The position numbers were made by a program, and so were the translations under genes. Shown piece after piece: positions 1 through 8,182 of a stretch of 64,000 bases of DNA. Every line of letters begins with the position of its first letter. Positions within the stretch are counted from its first letter, which is position 1. This DNA comes from Actinospineispora spinosispora DSM 44797 (GTDB taxonomy: Bacteria; Actinomycetota; Actinomycetes; Mycobacteriales; Pseudonocardiaceae): positions 62,001 through 126,000 of the forward strand of contig NZ_KE386835.1 in NCBI RefSeq assembly GCF_000429025.1, written 5' to 3'. The notes below the pieces were generated by a model that saw only the letters and a list, made by a program, of their open reading frames with translations, was not told the DNA's origin and ran no database searches.

Positions 1-61
1 CAAGGACTGGCCCAGCGGGCATACCCGCGAGCCAGGAACCGACCGACACCGCACCCTGCAT
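1..61 (-). CDS. 5' tip of probable DUF222/HNH endonuclease-family (13E12-like) protein, cut by window edge
   Basis: Only about 20 codons are visible on the minus strand, and the reading frame runs open to base 1. From the ATG at 61 it reads MQGAVSVGSWLAGMPAGPVL. The stretch LAGMPAGPVL resembles the short segment near the N terminus of actinobacterial DUF222/HNH (REP13E12-type) proteins; this is recall, not an alignment. The ATG at 61 was chosen because a good -10 hexamer (TATGAT, 74-69) lies seven bases upstream, which fits the leaderless pattern seen elsewhere in the window. An alternative ATG is at 73. An SOS-like box overlaps the promoter, and 13E12-type genes in mycobacteria are known to carry LexA boxes. 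The fragment is too short for certainty. Confidence 0.42.
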   Translation of the reverse strand, partial: MQGAVSVGSWLAGMPAGPVL

Positions 62-65
62 GCCA

Positions 66-81
66 TCGATCATACGTTCGA
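66..81. promoter_or_regulatory. LexA (SOS) box-like palindrome
   Basis: The sequence TCGATC-atac-GTTCGA matches the actinobacterial LexA consensus TCGAAC-N4-GTTCGA at 11 of 12 fixed positions. It covers the -10 hexamer of the truncated minus-strand gene, a position where a bound repressor would block transcription. The consensus is established knowledge; binding here is inferred. Confidence 0.5.
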
Positions 82-359
82 ACACCGACAAAACAGGAAA
101 TCAGCAGGTCAACCAGCCAGCAAACCCCCACCAGCGGCAAACGGTCACAGCCAGAACACTGCGATCAGACCCACCCCGACCACCCACACAACGCGGCCGG
201 AAGGGACTTCATTGGCAACCCGAGCCGCACCACAGGGCCCCCAGGGCCCTGCGGTGCGGCTCGGGGCGGCAGCCCCCTCAGTAAAAGCCCCCGGGCGCAG
301 CCCGCAGACCAAACCGCCGCAGCCAGCAGCCCGAAGACCAAAGCCGCGGCCCCCGAAGG

Positions 360-418
360 CCTTGTGAGTGCTGAGGCCGTCTACCCCGAAGGGGCAGACG
401 GCCTCATCACTCACAAGG
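360..418. terminator. Long palindrome P1 (GTGAGTG family) 3' of the dynamin-like gene
   Basis: Arms of 23 nt (360-382 and 396-418) pair with one mismatch. The 13-nt loop contains a second small hairpin, CCCC-GAA-GGGG. It abuts the stop codon of the minus-strand gene at 419. There is no run of U after it, so if it terminates transcription it does so as a U-less hairpin. The outer arm contains GTGAGTG, shared with five other palindromes in this window. Confidence 0.7.
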
Positions 419-2026
419 TCAGGGGCGTTGCGCTGTTGCCTGTGAGCGGAGCTGGCGCAGCTCCACCAGGTAGTTCTGCAGTTCGGACAGTCGCGCGGTG
501 ATCTGGCCGTTGTCCATCTGGGAGGTGTCCATGGCGGCCCGCACGGCGTCGGATGCGGCGCGCAGCCGCTGGTCGTTGATCTCGGTGAAGTGGTCGCGCA
601 GCGTCCGGTGCACAGCGCGCATCCCGGCCCGCAGCTCGTCGCCGACGCGGAAGTTGACGCTGTCCATCAGCTTGGCGACGGCCATCTTCGCCTCCGCCTT
701 GCTGCGTTCCTTGCCGTTCTTGTGGTCCTCCCAGAAGGTGAACAACCCCAGCAGCACACCCGCCGTGACCGACCAGATGCTGATCAGCTGCTGTCCGGCG
801 AGGCTGGTCAGCACACCGACCATCAGGATGCCGCCGTACGAGCCCCGCACGCTGTTGATCACCCTGGCGAACATGCCCGCGTTGTCCGGCTTCTCCATCG
901 GCTTGACCCGCCGCAGCGCGTCGTCGGGGTAGGCCACCCACACCTCGGGCAACGCCACGCCGGCGCCGTCGTCGTTCCCGGCGAGCCTCGCGGCCACCTG
1001 CCCGGCGAGCCATCGGGACCGGTCGGTGGCCCAGTCGACGTTGCCGCGCACGTTCTCCGCGACCTTGCGGCGCACGGCAGCGTCGAACCGCTGCCAGTCG
1101 CCGATCGGGTTCGCCTTGGTGATCTCCGTTTCGGCTTCCTCCATCACGTCACGGAGGCGGTCCCGGAGGTCGAAGTCGACCTGCGCCATGTACTCGGTGG
1201 CACCGTCACCGAGCGCGAGCTGCCAGCTCGCGGACAGCTGCTGGCACCGTTCGAGCGCGGCGATCGCCCGCTGCTGACGTTCCTGCGCCGACCCGCCGCT
1301 CGACCGGAGCGACTCGAGCTCGCCGTTCCAGACCGAGCTGAGCTGATCGGCAACGGCGCGGACCTCGCCGAGCACGGACTCCCGTAGCCCCGGCTCCACC
1401 CGGGTCCCGACCCGGTCTGCCAGGAACTCCAGCAGCTGGGGCACACCGGAGGCGACCGTGAGCTGCTCGTCGTGCCGCTGCCGGCCGCCGTCGGCGAGCG
1501 CCGAGGACACCGGCAGCAACGGGATGCTCGGAGAGTCGAGGTTGGCGGCCTGCAGACGCTGCCGGTTCGCCCGTTGGACCTCGCTCCACCGAGGGTGGAG
1601 ATCGATCTTGGTGAGCACGCCCACCACCGCGCTGCCCTGCGAACGGAGCCAGGCCAGCGCGTCCAGCTCCGCCGGGCCGTACTCGTGGTCGGCGTCGGAG
1701 ACGAACAGGACGACGTCGGCCGCGGCCGGGTCCGGCAGCCGGACCTGGTTGCGTCCCGCGCCACCGGGGGCGTCCGTGAAACTCGCCCCCGGCAGCTGGT
1801 CGGCCGGTGTTTGTTCGAGGACGTGAACGAGTGCACTGGCGCCCTGACCGGGTAACCCGGCCAGTGCCACACCCATCGGTCGGCGACCGACCCGAGCCCG
1901 TGCCTTGGTCAACCGCTCGACCAGGTCGGAACGGCCCGCCGAGGTGGCCAGCCGCCGCACCTGGTCGAGCAGGCCGACCAGCTCGGCGCTGGTCATCAGC
2001 TCGGGTCGCTGCATCGTCACCGACAC
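419..2026 (-). CDS. Dynamin-like membrane protein with degenerate GTPase site
   Basis: This 535-aa protein has the layout of bacterial dynamin-like proteins (IniA/IniC type): an N-terminal G domain, a long helical region, and a hydrophobic hairpin at about residues 398-432 followed by a helical tail. The G4 motif TKID is intact at 139-142. The P-loop reads GLPGQGAS (57-64), so the essential Lys of GxxxxGKS is Ala, and no clear DxxG is seen. It may therefore bind GTP poorly or not at all. The start is GTG with GAGGAGGA about eight bases upstream. It lies 50 nt downstream of the His/Asp-rich gene on the same strand, probably in one operon, which recalls the mycobacterial iniBAC arrangement. A role in membrane stress is inference. 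Confidence 0.72.
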   Translation of the reverse strand: MSVTMQRPELMTSAELVGLLDQVRRLATSAGRSDLVERLTKARARVGRRPMGVALAGLPGQGASALVHVLEQTPADQLPGASFTDAPGGAGRNQVRLPDPAAADVVLFVSDADHEYGPAELDALAWLRSQGSAVVGVLTKIDLHPRWSEVQRANRQRLQAANLDSPSIPLLPVSSALADGGRQRHDEQLTVASGVPQLLEFLADRVGTRVEPGLRESVLGEVRAVADQLSSVWNGELESLRSSGGSAQERQQRAIAALERCQQLSASWQLALGDGATEYMAQVDFDLRDRLRDVMEEAETEITKANPIGDWQRFDAAVRRKVAENVRGNVDWATDRSRWLAGQVAARLAGNDDGAGVALPEVWVAYPDDALRRVKPMEKPDNAGMFARVINSVRGSYGGILMVGVLTSLAGQQLISIWSVTAGVLLGLFTFWEDHKNGKERSKAEAKMAVAKLMDSVNFRVGDELRAGMRAVHRTLRDHFTEINDQRLRAASDAVRAAMDTSQMDNGQITARLSELQNYLVELRQLRSQATAQRP

Positions 2027-2076
2027 CGCTTGGTCCTCCTCTTGTCTCCTACAGCCGGCACCCGGTACGCGACACC

Positions 2077-4824
2077 TCAGCCGTGCGGGGTCGCCGCGTG
2101 ATCGGTGGCGGGGTGCGTCGCGTCGTGCGCGGCCGGAGTGGCGGCGTGGGTCGTGTCCTGCGTGGTCAGGCCACTGGACAGACCGTGCCCGGACGTCGCG
2201 GTGGTCGCGCTGGACGGGTCGGCGGCGTGCAGCGCGGTCGGAGCCGTGCTGTGCGTCGTCGGTGTGGTGTGCAGGCCCGAAGCCGAACCCGTCGCACCCG
2301 TCGTAGCGGTGCTGTGGGTGGTCGGCGTGGTGTGCGGGACCGGCGCGGTGTGTGCCGCCGGTGCGCTGGACGCCGGGGTGCTGTGGGTCTGCGTGTCATG
2401 CGCGGGCGGAGTGACCGAACCGCCGACCGGCTGCGGGCTGTGTCCGGACAGTCCACCGGTCGAACCGGTGTCTGCCTGCGGCGCGCCCGAGTGGGAGAGC
2501 TGCCCGGACGTGCTGTGCCCGCTCCCCGGTGCGGTCGTGGTGCCCGGTGCCGTTGTGGTGCCCGGCTGGCTCCCGGTGCCCGGCCCGGTCGGCTGGGTGC
2601 CGGTGTCGGCCTGCGGTGCTCCGCCGAACGAACCGTGACCGCCCAGCTGACCGCTGGTCGTCCCGTTGCCGCTGGTCGTCCCGTTGCCACTGGTCGGGTC
2701 ACTGCTCGTCGTGCCGTGCTGGCCGCCGGTGGTCCCGGTGCCCTGCTGACCGTCGTTCACGCCGGTGCCCGTGCCGTGCTGGAGGCCGGTGCCGTGCTGA
2801 CCGCTGGTCAGGCCGCCACCGGTCGTACCGTCCTGGTCCGTGCCGGTGGAGCTGTCGCTGTCACCGGTGCTCGACTGGTTGTGCCCCGTGGAGTGCGAGT
2901 CCTGCTGGCCGTTGCCGGACCCGCCGAACAGACCACCGAAGAAGCCACCCGAGCCGTGGCTCGCGGTCTGCCCGGAGTCCTGGCCCGAGCTCGTGCCGTG
3001 GCCCGACTGGCTACCCGAGGAGTGCGACCCGGACGACCGCGACCCGGCGTCGGTCGGATGCGACGTGTTCTGGGTGGCCGCGTCCTGGATGCTGTGGCTC
3101 AGCGGCTGGGACGCGGCGTGCGAGTCGGACCGGGTGTCGAACGGGGTCGCGTTGACCGGCGCGGCCGATGCCGCGACGTTGGCCGCGTTGGCGACCGGGG
3201 CGTTCGAGGCAGCCGGGCTCGAGGCACCCGCGTTGGACAGCGACGGACCGTTCGAGACCGACGGCCCGTTGGACAGGGACGGACCGCTGGACGAGCCACC
3301 GGAGAACGACGGACCGTTCGACAGCGACGGGCCGTTCGCCAGTGACGGCGAGGGCGAGAACCCCGCGGCGGCAGGCGCGATCGGGCCGCCCTGTGGGCCG
3401 CCGAAGGACTGGCCGTGCTGGTCACCGAAGCCGCCGCGCTGGGTGTGGCCGGCGTCGACGATCCGCTGACCGTCGTGCTGCTGAATCTGGCCCCGGGTCC
3501 CGTGCCCGATGTCGTGACCGGCGTTGTGGCCGGAGTTCTGCGATCCGAGCTGGTGCTGCAGCGCCCGGTTGTCGTGACGCAGGTCGTTGTTGGCGTGCTG
3601 CAGATCGCGGACCTCGTGCTGCAGGTTGTGATCCGCCCGCTGGAGGTCATGGTTCTCATGGCGAAGGTCGCGATCGTCGTGGCCCCGGTTGTCACCGCCC
3701 CGGTTGTCACCGCCCCGGCCATCGTGACCCCGGTTGTCATGACCCCGGTTGTCACCACCTCGGCCATCGTGGCCCCGGTTGTCGTGACCCCGGTTGTCAT
3801 GACCCCAGCTGTCGCCGCCCCGGCCATCGTGACCCCAGCTGTCATGACCCCGACCGTCGTGGTCGTCCCTGGCGTCGCGCAGGTCGTGGCGGCCGTCGCG
3901 GAAGTCGTCGCGGGCGTCGTGCAGGTGGCGTTCGCCGTCGCGGTACTCGTCGCGGGCCTGGTGCATCTCGTGACGTCCGTCGCGGAAGTCCCGGTCGGCC
4001 TCGTGCTGCTCGGCGCGCGCGTGCCGGAAGTCGTCCCGCGCGTCGCGCTGCTCGTGCCGCGCGTCGCGCATGTCGTGCTGTGCCTCACGCAGGTGGCTCT
4101 TCGCCTCATGCACGTCGTGTGAGCTGTCCGCGTGGCGCAGCTCCTCACGGGCCTGGTTCACCTCGTGGCGTGCGCTGCGCAGGTCCTGGTTCGCCTCGCG
4201 CTGCTCGTCACGTGCTTCGCGGAAGTCGCGCCGAGCGTCGTGCTCGGCGCGCGCGCCGTCCCGGAAGTCCTGCCGGGCGTCGCGCATGTCGTGCCGGGCG
4301 TCCCGGAAGTCGTGCCGGGCCTCGTGCATCTCGTGGTGGCCGTCGCGGAACTCGTGCCGCGCGTCCCGCACGTCGTGACCGTGGTCGTTCCAGCCCCGGT
4401 CATGTCCGTGGTCGTGGTCACGGTTGTGATCGTGGTCCCGGTCGTGCCCGCGGTCGTGGTCCCGGTTGTGATCGCGGTCGTGGTCCCGGTTGTGATCGCG
4501 GTCGTGGCCACCGTTGTACCCGTGGTCGTGGTGGTGCCAGCCGCGCCAGTCGTGGTCGCTGCTGTAGTGGTCGTGGACCCAGCTGCGGTAGTGGTCGTGG
4601 TCCCAGTAGGTGGGGTGGCTCCATCCCGAGGGCGCGATCCAACCGTGGTGGGGCTCCCAGCCGTGCGGTGCGGCCCATCCGACGCCGTCGGCCCAGACCG
4701 GCCCGAAGTAGTCGACGCCCGGAATCCAGATGTGGGCGTCGTGCAGGGCGTCGGCGACGTCGTGCACGACGTCACCCCGGATGTCGGCGGCCAGCTCGTG
4801 GCGGCTGATGAAACCTTCAGGCAT
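2077..4824 (-). CDS. Large His/Asp-rich repeat protein, function unknown
   Basis: This 915-aa protein is not matched to a known family. Residues 1-80 are Trp/His-rich and look folded (GVDYFGPVWADGVGW). Residues of about 85-150 are Asp-His-Arg repeats of the form DHDRDHNR. About 150-300 is a run of seven-residue units of the type HDFRDAR, which suggests a charged coiled coil. This is followed by GHDNRGHDGRGG repeats, a second helical segment (DLQHANNDLRHDN), and a Ser/Gly/Thr/Pro-rich low-complexity half ending in His-rich residues. No signal peptide or membrane segment is evident. The many His/Asp pairs could bind metal ions, but that is speculation. The start is ATG with AAGGAG upstream. It is the first gene of a probable operon with the dynamin-like gene and stands where iniB stands in mycobacteria, though without sequence likeness. 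Confidence 0.7.
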   Translation of the reverse strand: MPEGFISRHELAADIRGDVVHDVADALHDAHIWIPGVDYFGPVWADGVGWAAPHGWEPHHGWIAPSGWSHPTYWDHDHYRSWVHDHYSSDHDWRGWHHHDHGYNGGHDRDHNRDHDRDHNRDHDRGHDRDHDHNRDHDHGHDRGWNDHGHDVRDARHEFRDGHHEMHEARHDFRDARHDMRDARQDFRDGARAEHDARRDFREARDEQREANQDLRSARHEVNQAREELRHADSSHDVHEAKSHLREAQHDMRDARHEQRDARDDFRHARAEQHEADRDFRDGRHEMHQARDEYRDGERHLHDARDDFRDGRHDLRDARDDHDGRGHDSWGHDGRGGDSWGHDNRGHDNRGHDGRGGDNRGHDNRGHDGRGGDNRGGDNRGHDDRDLRHENHDLQRADHNLQHEVRDLQHANNDLRHDNRALQHQLGSQNSGHNAGHDIGHGTRGQIQQHDGQRIVDAGHTQRGGFGDQHGQSFGGPQGGPIAPAAAGFSPSPSLANGPSLSNGPSFSGGSSSGPSLSNGPSVSNGPSLSNAGASSPAASNAPVANAANVAASAAPVNATPFDTRSDSHAASQPLSHSIQDAATQNTSHPTDAGSRSSGSHSSGSQSGHGTSSGQDSGQTASHGSGGFFGGLFGGSGNGQQDSHSTGHNQSSTGDSDSSTGTDQDGTTGGGLTSGQHGTGLQHGTGTGVNDGQQGTGTTGGQHGTTSSDPTSGNGTTSGNGTTSGQLGGHGSFGGAPQADTGTQPTGPGTGSQPGTTTAPGTTTAPGSGHSTSGQLSHSGAPQADTGSTGGLSGHSPQPVGGSVTPPAHDTQTHSTPASSAPAAHTAPVPHTTPTTHSTATTGATGSASGLHTTPTTHSTAPTALHAADPSSATTATSGHGLSSGLTTQDTTHAATPAAHDATHPATDHAATPHG
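3670..3870. repeat. Intragenic minisatellite coding for GHDNRG-type units
   Basis: Tandem, slightly varied units of 15-18 nt (plus strand: CCCCGGTTGTCATGA and variants) code on the minus strand for GHDNRG/GGDNRG/GHDGRG repeats of the His/Asp-rich protein. They are in frame and contiguous. A second, shorter array at about 4400-4510 codes for RDHDRDHN units. Confidence 0.75.
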
Positions 4825-5179
4825 TGCGTGTGCTCCTTCAGAGCTAACTGTCAGACCTGCTCGATAAAGAAACTGACGCCCGATCCTGGGTACGCGCTGG
4901 GTCTTTCCTGTGAAGATTCTTTATACTGGCGTTTCCTGTGAAGGAACTCAGTTTCGGTGAGAAATCCACTGAGCCAAACGAATAGCACGCCGCCTGGATG
5001 CGCCACCCTCAGGAAACTCGGCCTCAGACACCGGCCGAAGGCCGCGAGCCCGCGCCCGTCGAACATCATCGTCGCAGATCAACGCCGACGTGGCGAGCGG
5101 TCTCACCACGTCGGCGTCACTGCCCAGCACACCCGCGACCGAGGCCGTCGGGTATCAGGGAATTGTCAGCAAAGAGGCA
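4825..5179 (-). promoter_or_regulatory. Upstream region of the His/Asp-rich gene
   Basis: This 355-nt non-coding region is noticeably AT-richer near 4860-4950 than its surroundings. It contains two direct copies of CTTCACAGGAAA on the minus strand and an A/T-rich TATAAA between them. The rest (about 4950-5179) shows nothing beyond shadow frames. Confidence 0.5.
4904..4943 (-). promoter_or_regulatory. Direct repeat pair, candidate activator or repressor site
   Basis: The 12-mer TTTCCTGTGAAG (plus strand) occurs at 4904-4915 and again at 4932-4943, identical and 28 nt apart. On the minus strand a TATAAA lies between the copies, about 80-100 nt before the start codon at 4824. Identical spaced copies suggest binding by a dimeric regulator. 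No regulator is identified. Confidence 0.45.
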
Positions 5180-5986
5180 TCAAACACTGTGCGACAGGAA
5201 GCCCAGTACCGCGTCCCGAACAGCGTCCGGCTGCTCCAGCTGCGGCAGGTGCCCGGCATCCGGAATGAGAACCGTGTTCGAATGCCGGAGCAGGCTGGCG
5301 AATTCCTCGGCGTAGACCGGCGAGACCAACGCGTCTCGTTCGCCCCAGACCAGCAGCGTCCGCGCGGACACCCGGTGGATGCGTCTGCGCAGCCCCTTGT
5401 CCGGGATCGGCCAGATGAAGTGCAGCACGCTGGCCATCCGGACCGCCGCCTCGAACAGCGCCTGAGGATCGTCCGCCGGTGGGGTGAGCAACTCGGCGAG
5501 CGGACTGTTCGGGTCCGCCAGCACCAGCCCGGGCAGCGACTCCGGCGGGATGCCCGCGAGGTCGGCGATCGGCGCGTCGTCCCGCCACAGCCCGATCGGC
5601 GCGATCAGCACGAGTTCGGACACCCGCCGGGGACTGTTCGCCGCCAGCTCGGCGGCGACCATGCCGCCGAAGGAGTGCCCGACGACCGACACGGTCTCCA
5701 GCTCCAGCCCGTCGAGCAGCTCGTCGTAGAGCAGGACGAGCTCCCAGATGCCGGGCAGGTGTTCCAGCGCCTCGGACTCCCCCGCGCCGGGGTGCTCGAC
5801 CGCGTACACCGTGTGCTGACCGGCGAGTGCTTCGAGGAACGGGTCCCACATCAGACCGCCGGCGCCGTGCAGGAACAGCAGCGGATCACCGGTCCCGGCG
5901 ACCAGCACCCTGGCCTGGACCTTGCCGCCGAGCACCGGGACCAGGCGTTCCGCGACGTGGGCGGGCAATGACTCCGTGGTGGTCAT
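5180..5986 (-). CDS. Alpha/beta hydrolase
   Basis: This 268-aa cytoplasmic alpha/beta-hydrolase fold protein has the full catalytic set: HGAGG oxyanion loop (40-44), nucleophile elbow GHSFGG with Ser105, Asp218 in WGERDAL, and His246 in DAGHLPQLEQP. The substrate cannot be told from sequence. It starts at ATG with GAGGGGAGA upstream, 12 nt after the stop of the luciferase-family gene on the same strand. The two are therefore co-transcribed and may act in one degradation route, for example an oxygenase product hydrolysed here. That pairing is inference. Confidence 0.85.
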   Translation of the reverse strand: MTTTESLPAHVAERLVPVLGGKVQARVLVAGTGDPLLFLHGAGGLMWDPFLEALAGQHTVYAVEHPGAGESEALEHLPGIWELVLLYDELLDGLELETVSVVGHSFGGMVAAELAANSPRRVSELVLIAPIGLWRDDAPIADLAGIPPESLPGLVLADPNSPLAELLTPPADDPQALFEAAVRMASVLHFIWPIPDKGLRRRIHRVSARTLLVWGERDALVSPVYAEEFASLLRHSNTVLIPDAGHLPQLEQPDAVRDAVLGFLSHSV

Positions 5987-5998
5987 GACGCTCTCCCC

Positions 5999-7231
5999 TC
6001 AGACCTTCGTTGCGGACCGGTCGGCCGCACCCTGGGGCCACCACTTGTGCTCCCAGCCCTCGTCGTCCCAGATGTGCCGGATCCTCGGGATGACCTCCTC
6101 GGCGAACAGCGTGATGTTCTTCTTGGTCAGCTCGTGCGGCATCGAACCGACCTGCAGCAGCGCGTGCAGGTTGCCGACCCTCAGCGTCTTGGCCAGCTCG
6201 ATCAGCCGGTCGGCCACCGTTGCCGGGCTTCCGGCGATGATGAAGCCCTCGTCGACCAGGGTCTTCCAGTTCTTCTCCAGCGCGGCGACCGCCGCGAGGT
6301 CCCCCGGCTGGTTGGTCCGGATGGCGAACTCGCTGCTCTTGCGGGTGCGGTACCCGGGGGCGGTGTTGAAGTACGCCGGGATGTGCAGACACTTGTTGAA
6401 GAAGTACGAGCAGTGCTCCAGGTACTCCTGCTCGGCGCGCTCGTCGGTCTCCGAGACGCAGATCAGCTGGGCGAACCCGGCCCGGAACGGGTTGCGTTCC
6501 ACACCCAGCTCGTCCATCCGGCTCCAGAAGCCGTCCATCAGCTTCTTGCCGAACTTCGCGCCGAAGAAGCTCAGGTAGCTGTAGGTGTAGTCGCGTCTGG
6601 CCGCGAGGTCCCAGGTCTCCACCGACCCGCCGCCGGCCAGCCACACCGGCGGGTGCGGCTTCTGCAACGGCTGCGGCCACGGGTTGACGTAGCGCAGCTG
6701 GTTGTACTTGCCGTTGAAGCTGAACGGACCCTGCTCGGTCCACGCCTTGATGATCAGCTCTTCGGCCTCGCGGAACCTCGGCCTGGTCTCGGTGGGGGTG
6801 ACGCCGTAGCAGAAGTTGACGTCCATCGAGGTGCCGACCGGGAAGCCCGCCGCGAGCCGTCCCTTGGACAGCACGTCGAGCATGGCGAACTCCTCGGCCA
6901 CCCGGGTGGCCGGCGCGTACAACGCCAGGGTGTTGCCCAGCACCATGATCGCGCTGTTGTTCGGTGTGCGGCGCGCGAGCGAGGCCGCCATCAGGTTGGG
7001 CGAGGCCATGAAGCCGTAGCCGTTCTGGTGGTGCTCGTTGACGCCGACCCCGTCGAAGCCGAGCCGGTCGGCCAGCTCCAGCTCGTCGAGGTTCCAGTCG
7101 TAGTACTGGGCGACCTTCACCGGGTCACACAGCTCGGTGTTCGGCGGGGTGACCCAGATGCTCTCGTAGCGGGACTCGAAGTCCGCCGGCAGGTCGCGGT
7201 ACGGCATGAGATGAAAGAAGATCGACTTCAA
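5999..7231 (-). CDS. LLM-class (luciferase-like) flavin-dependent oxidoreductase
   Basis: This 410-aa protein of the bacterial luciferase-like monooxygenase family uses reduced flavin or F420 for oxidation. Features seen are GFDGVGVNEHHQ near residue 60, the block ATRVAEEFAMLDVLSKGRL, and a C-terminal AGSPATVADRL segment, all typical of the family. The start chosen is the TTG at 7231, giving MKSIFFHLMPYRDLP. It has GAGAGGA six bases upstream, and family members begin with a very similar MKF(Y/F)FFHLMPY. A longer TTG start at 7261 has no ribosome site. It is divergent from the enoyl-CoA hydratase gene and leads an operon with the alpha/beta hydrolase. The substrate is unknown. Confidence 0.85.
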   Translation of the reverse strand: MKSIFFHLMPYRDLPADFESRYESIWVTPPNTELCDPVKVAQYYDWNLDELELADRLGFDGVGVNEHHQNGYGFMASPNLMAASLARRTPNNSAIMVLGNTLALYAPATRVAEEFAMLDVLSKGRLAAGFPVGTSMDVNFCYGVTPTETRPRFREAEELIIKAWTEQGPFSFNGKYNQLRYVNPWPQPLQKPHPPVWLAGGGSVETWDLAARRDYTYSYLSFFGAKFGKKLMDGFWSRMDELGVERNPFRAGFAQLICVSETDERAEQEYLEHCSYFFNKCLHIPAYFNTAPGYRTRKSSEFAIRTNQPGDLAAVAALEKNWKTLVDEGFIIAGSPATVADRLIELAKTLRVGNLHALLQVGSMPHELTKKNITLFAEEVIPRIRHIWDDEGWEHKWWPQGAADRSATKV

Positions 7232-7366
7232 TGTCAGTCCTCTCGGTAGGGCCGTGCTCAATAGAGTGGGACAAATGTGAATACAGTCACGCTACGCGGC
7301 GATCCGACCGCGAAACACCCCCTTGCGGCGACCCGTTCGACCGACGACGAACGAAACGGAGTCCGG

Positions 7367-8125
7367 ATGTCTTCGACCGAAACCCAGGCTGTTGCGCTTC
7401 GCCGCGACGGGACGACGCTTCACGTGACGCTCGACCGCCCGGCGAAGCTGAACACGTTGCGGCCCGAGGACATCCGAGCGCTGGGTGCGGCGATGGAGCT
7501 GGACCCAGACGTCCGCACGGTCGTCTTCCGGGGCGCTGGTGATCGGGCGTTCACTGCCGGCATGCACGTCGACTCGTTCGACGGCCTGACCACCGAGACC
7601 GCGCGCGCGTTCATCTCCGGCCTGCGCGACATGCTCCAGGCCGTGCGGACCGCACCGGTCGCCACAATCTGCGCGGTGGACGGCTACTGCCTCGGTGTCG
7701 GTTTCGAGCTGGCGCTGGCCTGCGACATCCGGGTCGCCAGCACCCGGTCCTCGTTCGGCCTTCCGGAGATCAAGGTCGGCATCCCGTCGGTCGCGGACGC
7801 GGCGCTGCTGGCCCAGCACGTCGGGCTGAGCTTCGCCAAGGAGATGATCCTGACCGGCGACCTCTACCCGCTGCGCCGGTTCGAGGCCTCGGGCCTGTGC
7901 AACGAGGTCGTCGAACCCGATGCGCTCGACGGGGCCGTCTCGCGTTGGGTGGCCAGGGTGGGCGGCCACACGGCCACCGCGACCGCGTCACAGAAGCGGC
8001 TGTTCGAGATCTGGCAGAACACCACCCTGGCCACCGGCACCGCGCTCAGCGTGAGCGAGTTCGCCTCGGTGTTCGCCGCCGAGGAGACCCACACCCAGCT
8101 CGCCGCCTACCGCCGCAACCTCTGA
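7367..8125 (+). CDS. Enoyl-CoA hydratase/isomerase family protein
   Basis: This 252-aa crotonase-fold protein has the first oxyanion segment at AFTAGMHVDSF and the second at GYCLGVGFELALACDIR, followed by LPEIKVGIPS. It probably acts on a CoA thioester (hydration, isomerisation or hydrolysis); the usual pair of glutamates cannot be assigned with confidence. The ATG at 7367 is preferred over a GTG at 7277, because CGGAG lies five bases upstream and the extra 30 residues look non-homologous. It is divergent from the LLM oxidoreductase operon across about 135 nt, so the three genes may serve one catabolic route. Confidence 0.83.
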   Translation: MSSTETQAVALRRDGTTLHVTLDRPAKLNTLRPEDIRALGAAMELDPDVRTVVFRGAGDRAFTAGMHVDSFDGLTTETARAFISGLRDMLQAVRTAPVATICAVDGYCLGVGFELALACDIRVASTRSSFGLPEIKVGIPSVADAALLAQHVGLSFAKEMILTGDLYPLRRFEASGLCNEVVEPDALDGAVSRWVARVGGHTATATASQKRLFEIWQNTTLATGTALSVSEFASVFAAEETHTQLAAYRRNL

Positions 8126-8138
8126 CCACCGGCACACC

Positions 8139-8182
8139 CCGTGAGTGAGTTGGGCTGCCCGGGCAGCCCAACTCACTCACGG
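8139..8182. terminator. Long palindrome P2 (GTGAGTG family) between convergent genes
   Basis: This is a perfect 44-bp palindrome of two 22-nt arms with no loop (left arm CCGTGAGTGAGTTGGGCTGC, then CC). It lies between the enoyl-CoA hydratase gene (ends 8125, plus) and the efflux gene. It overlaps the latter's stop codon at 8173-8175, so it could end transcription from both sides. Confidence 0.8.

Larger units (their letters stand above)
62..418. other. Intergenic region, no gene seen
   Basis: Apart from the SOS-like promoter at its left edge and the long palindrome at 360-418, this stretch shows no convincing coding sequence. Short open frames on both strands have low-complexity, Arg/Pro-rich translations typical of GC-rich noise. 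Confidence 0.6.

Noticed and set aside
145..414. Open frame on the minus strand in the first intergenic region
   Set aside because: It spans the palindrome at 360-418 and has a Gly/Arg-rich translation without family features.
3670..3870. CRISPR-like repeat array
   Set aside because: The units are contiguous, 15-18 nt long, in frame within a gene and without unique spacers, so it is a coding minisatellite.
3168..4808. Long plus-strand frames opposite the His/Asp-rich gene
   Set aside because: Their translations are Arg/Ala/Val repeats produced by the minisatellite on the coding strand. The minus-strand frame has a good ribosome site and sensible structure.
7277..7366. Upstream GTG start of the enoyl-CoA hydratase gene
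   Set aside because: The 30 extra residues have no family likeness, and the ATG at 7367 has a proper ribosome site.
7262..7366. Palindromic operator between the LLM and enoyl-CoA hydratase genes
   Set aside because: Only GTGA-N6-TCAC is present, too short to distinguish from chance.
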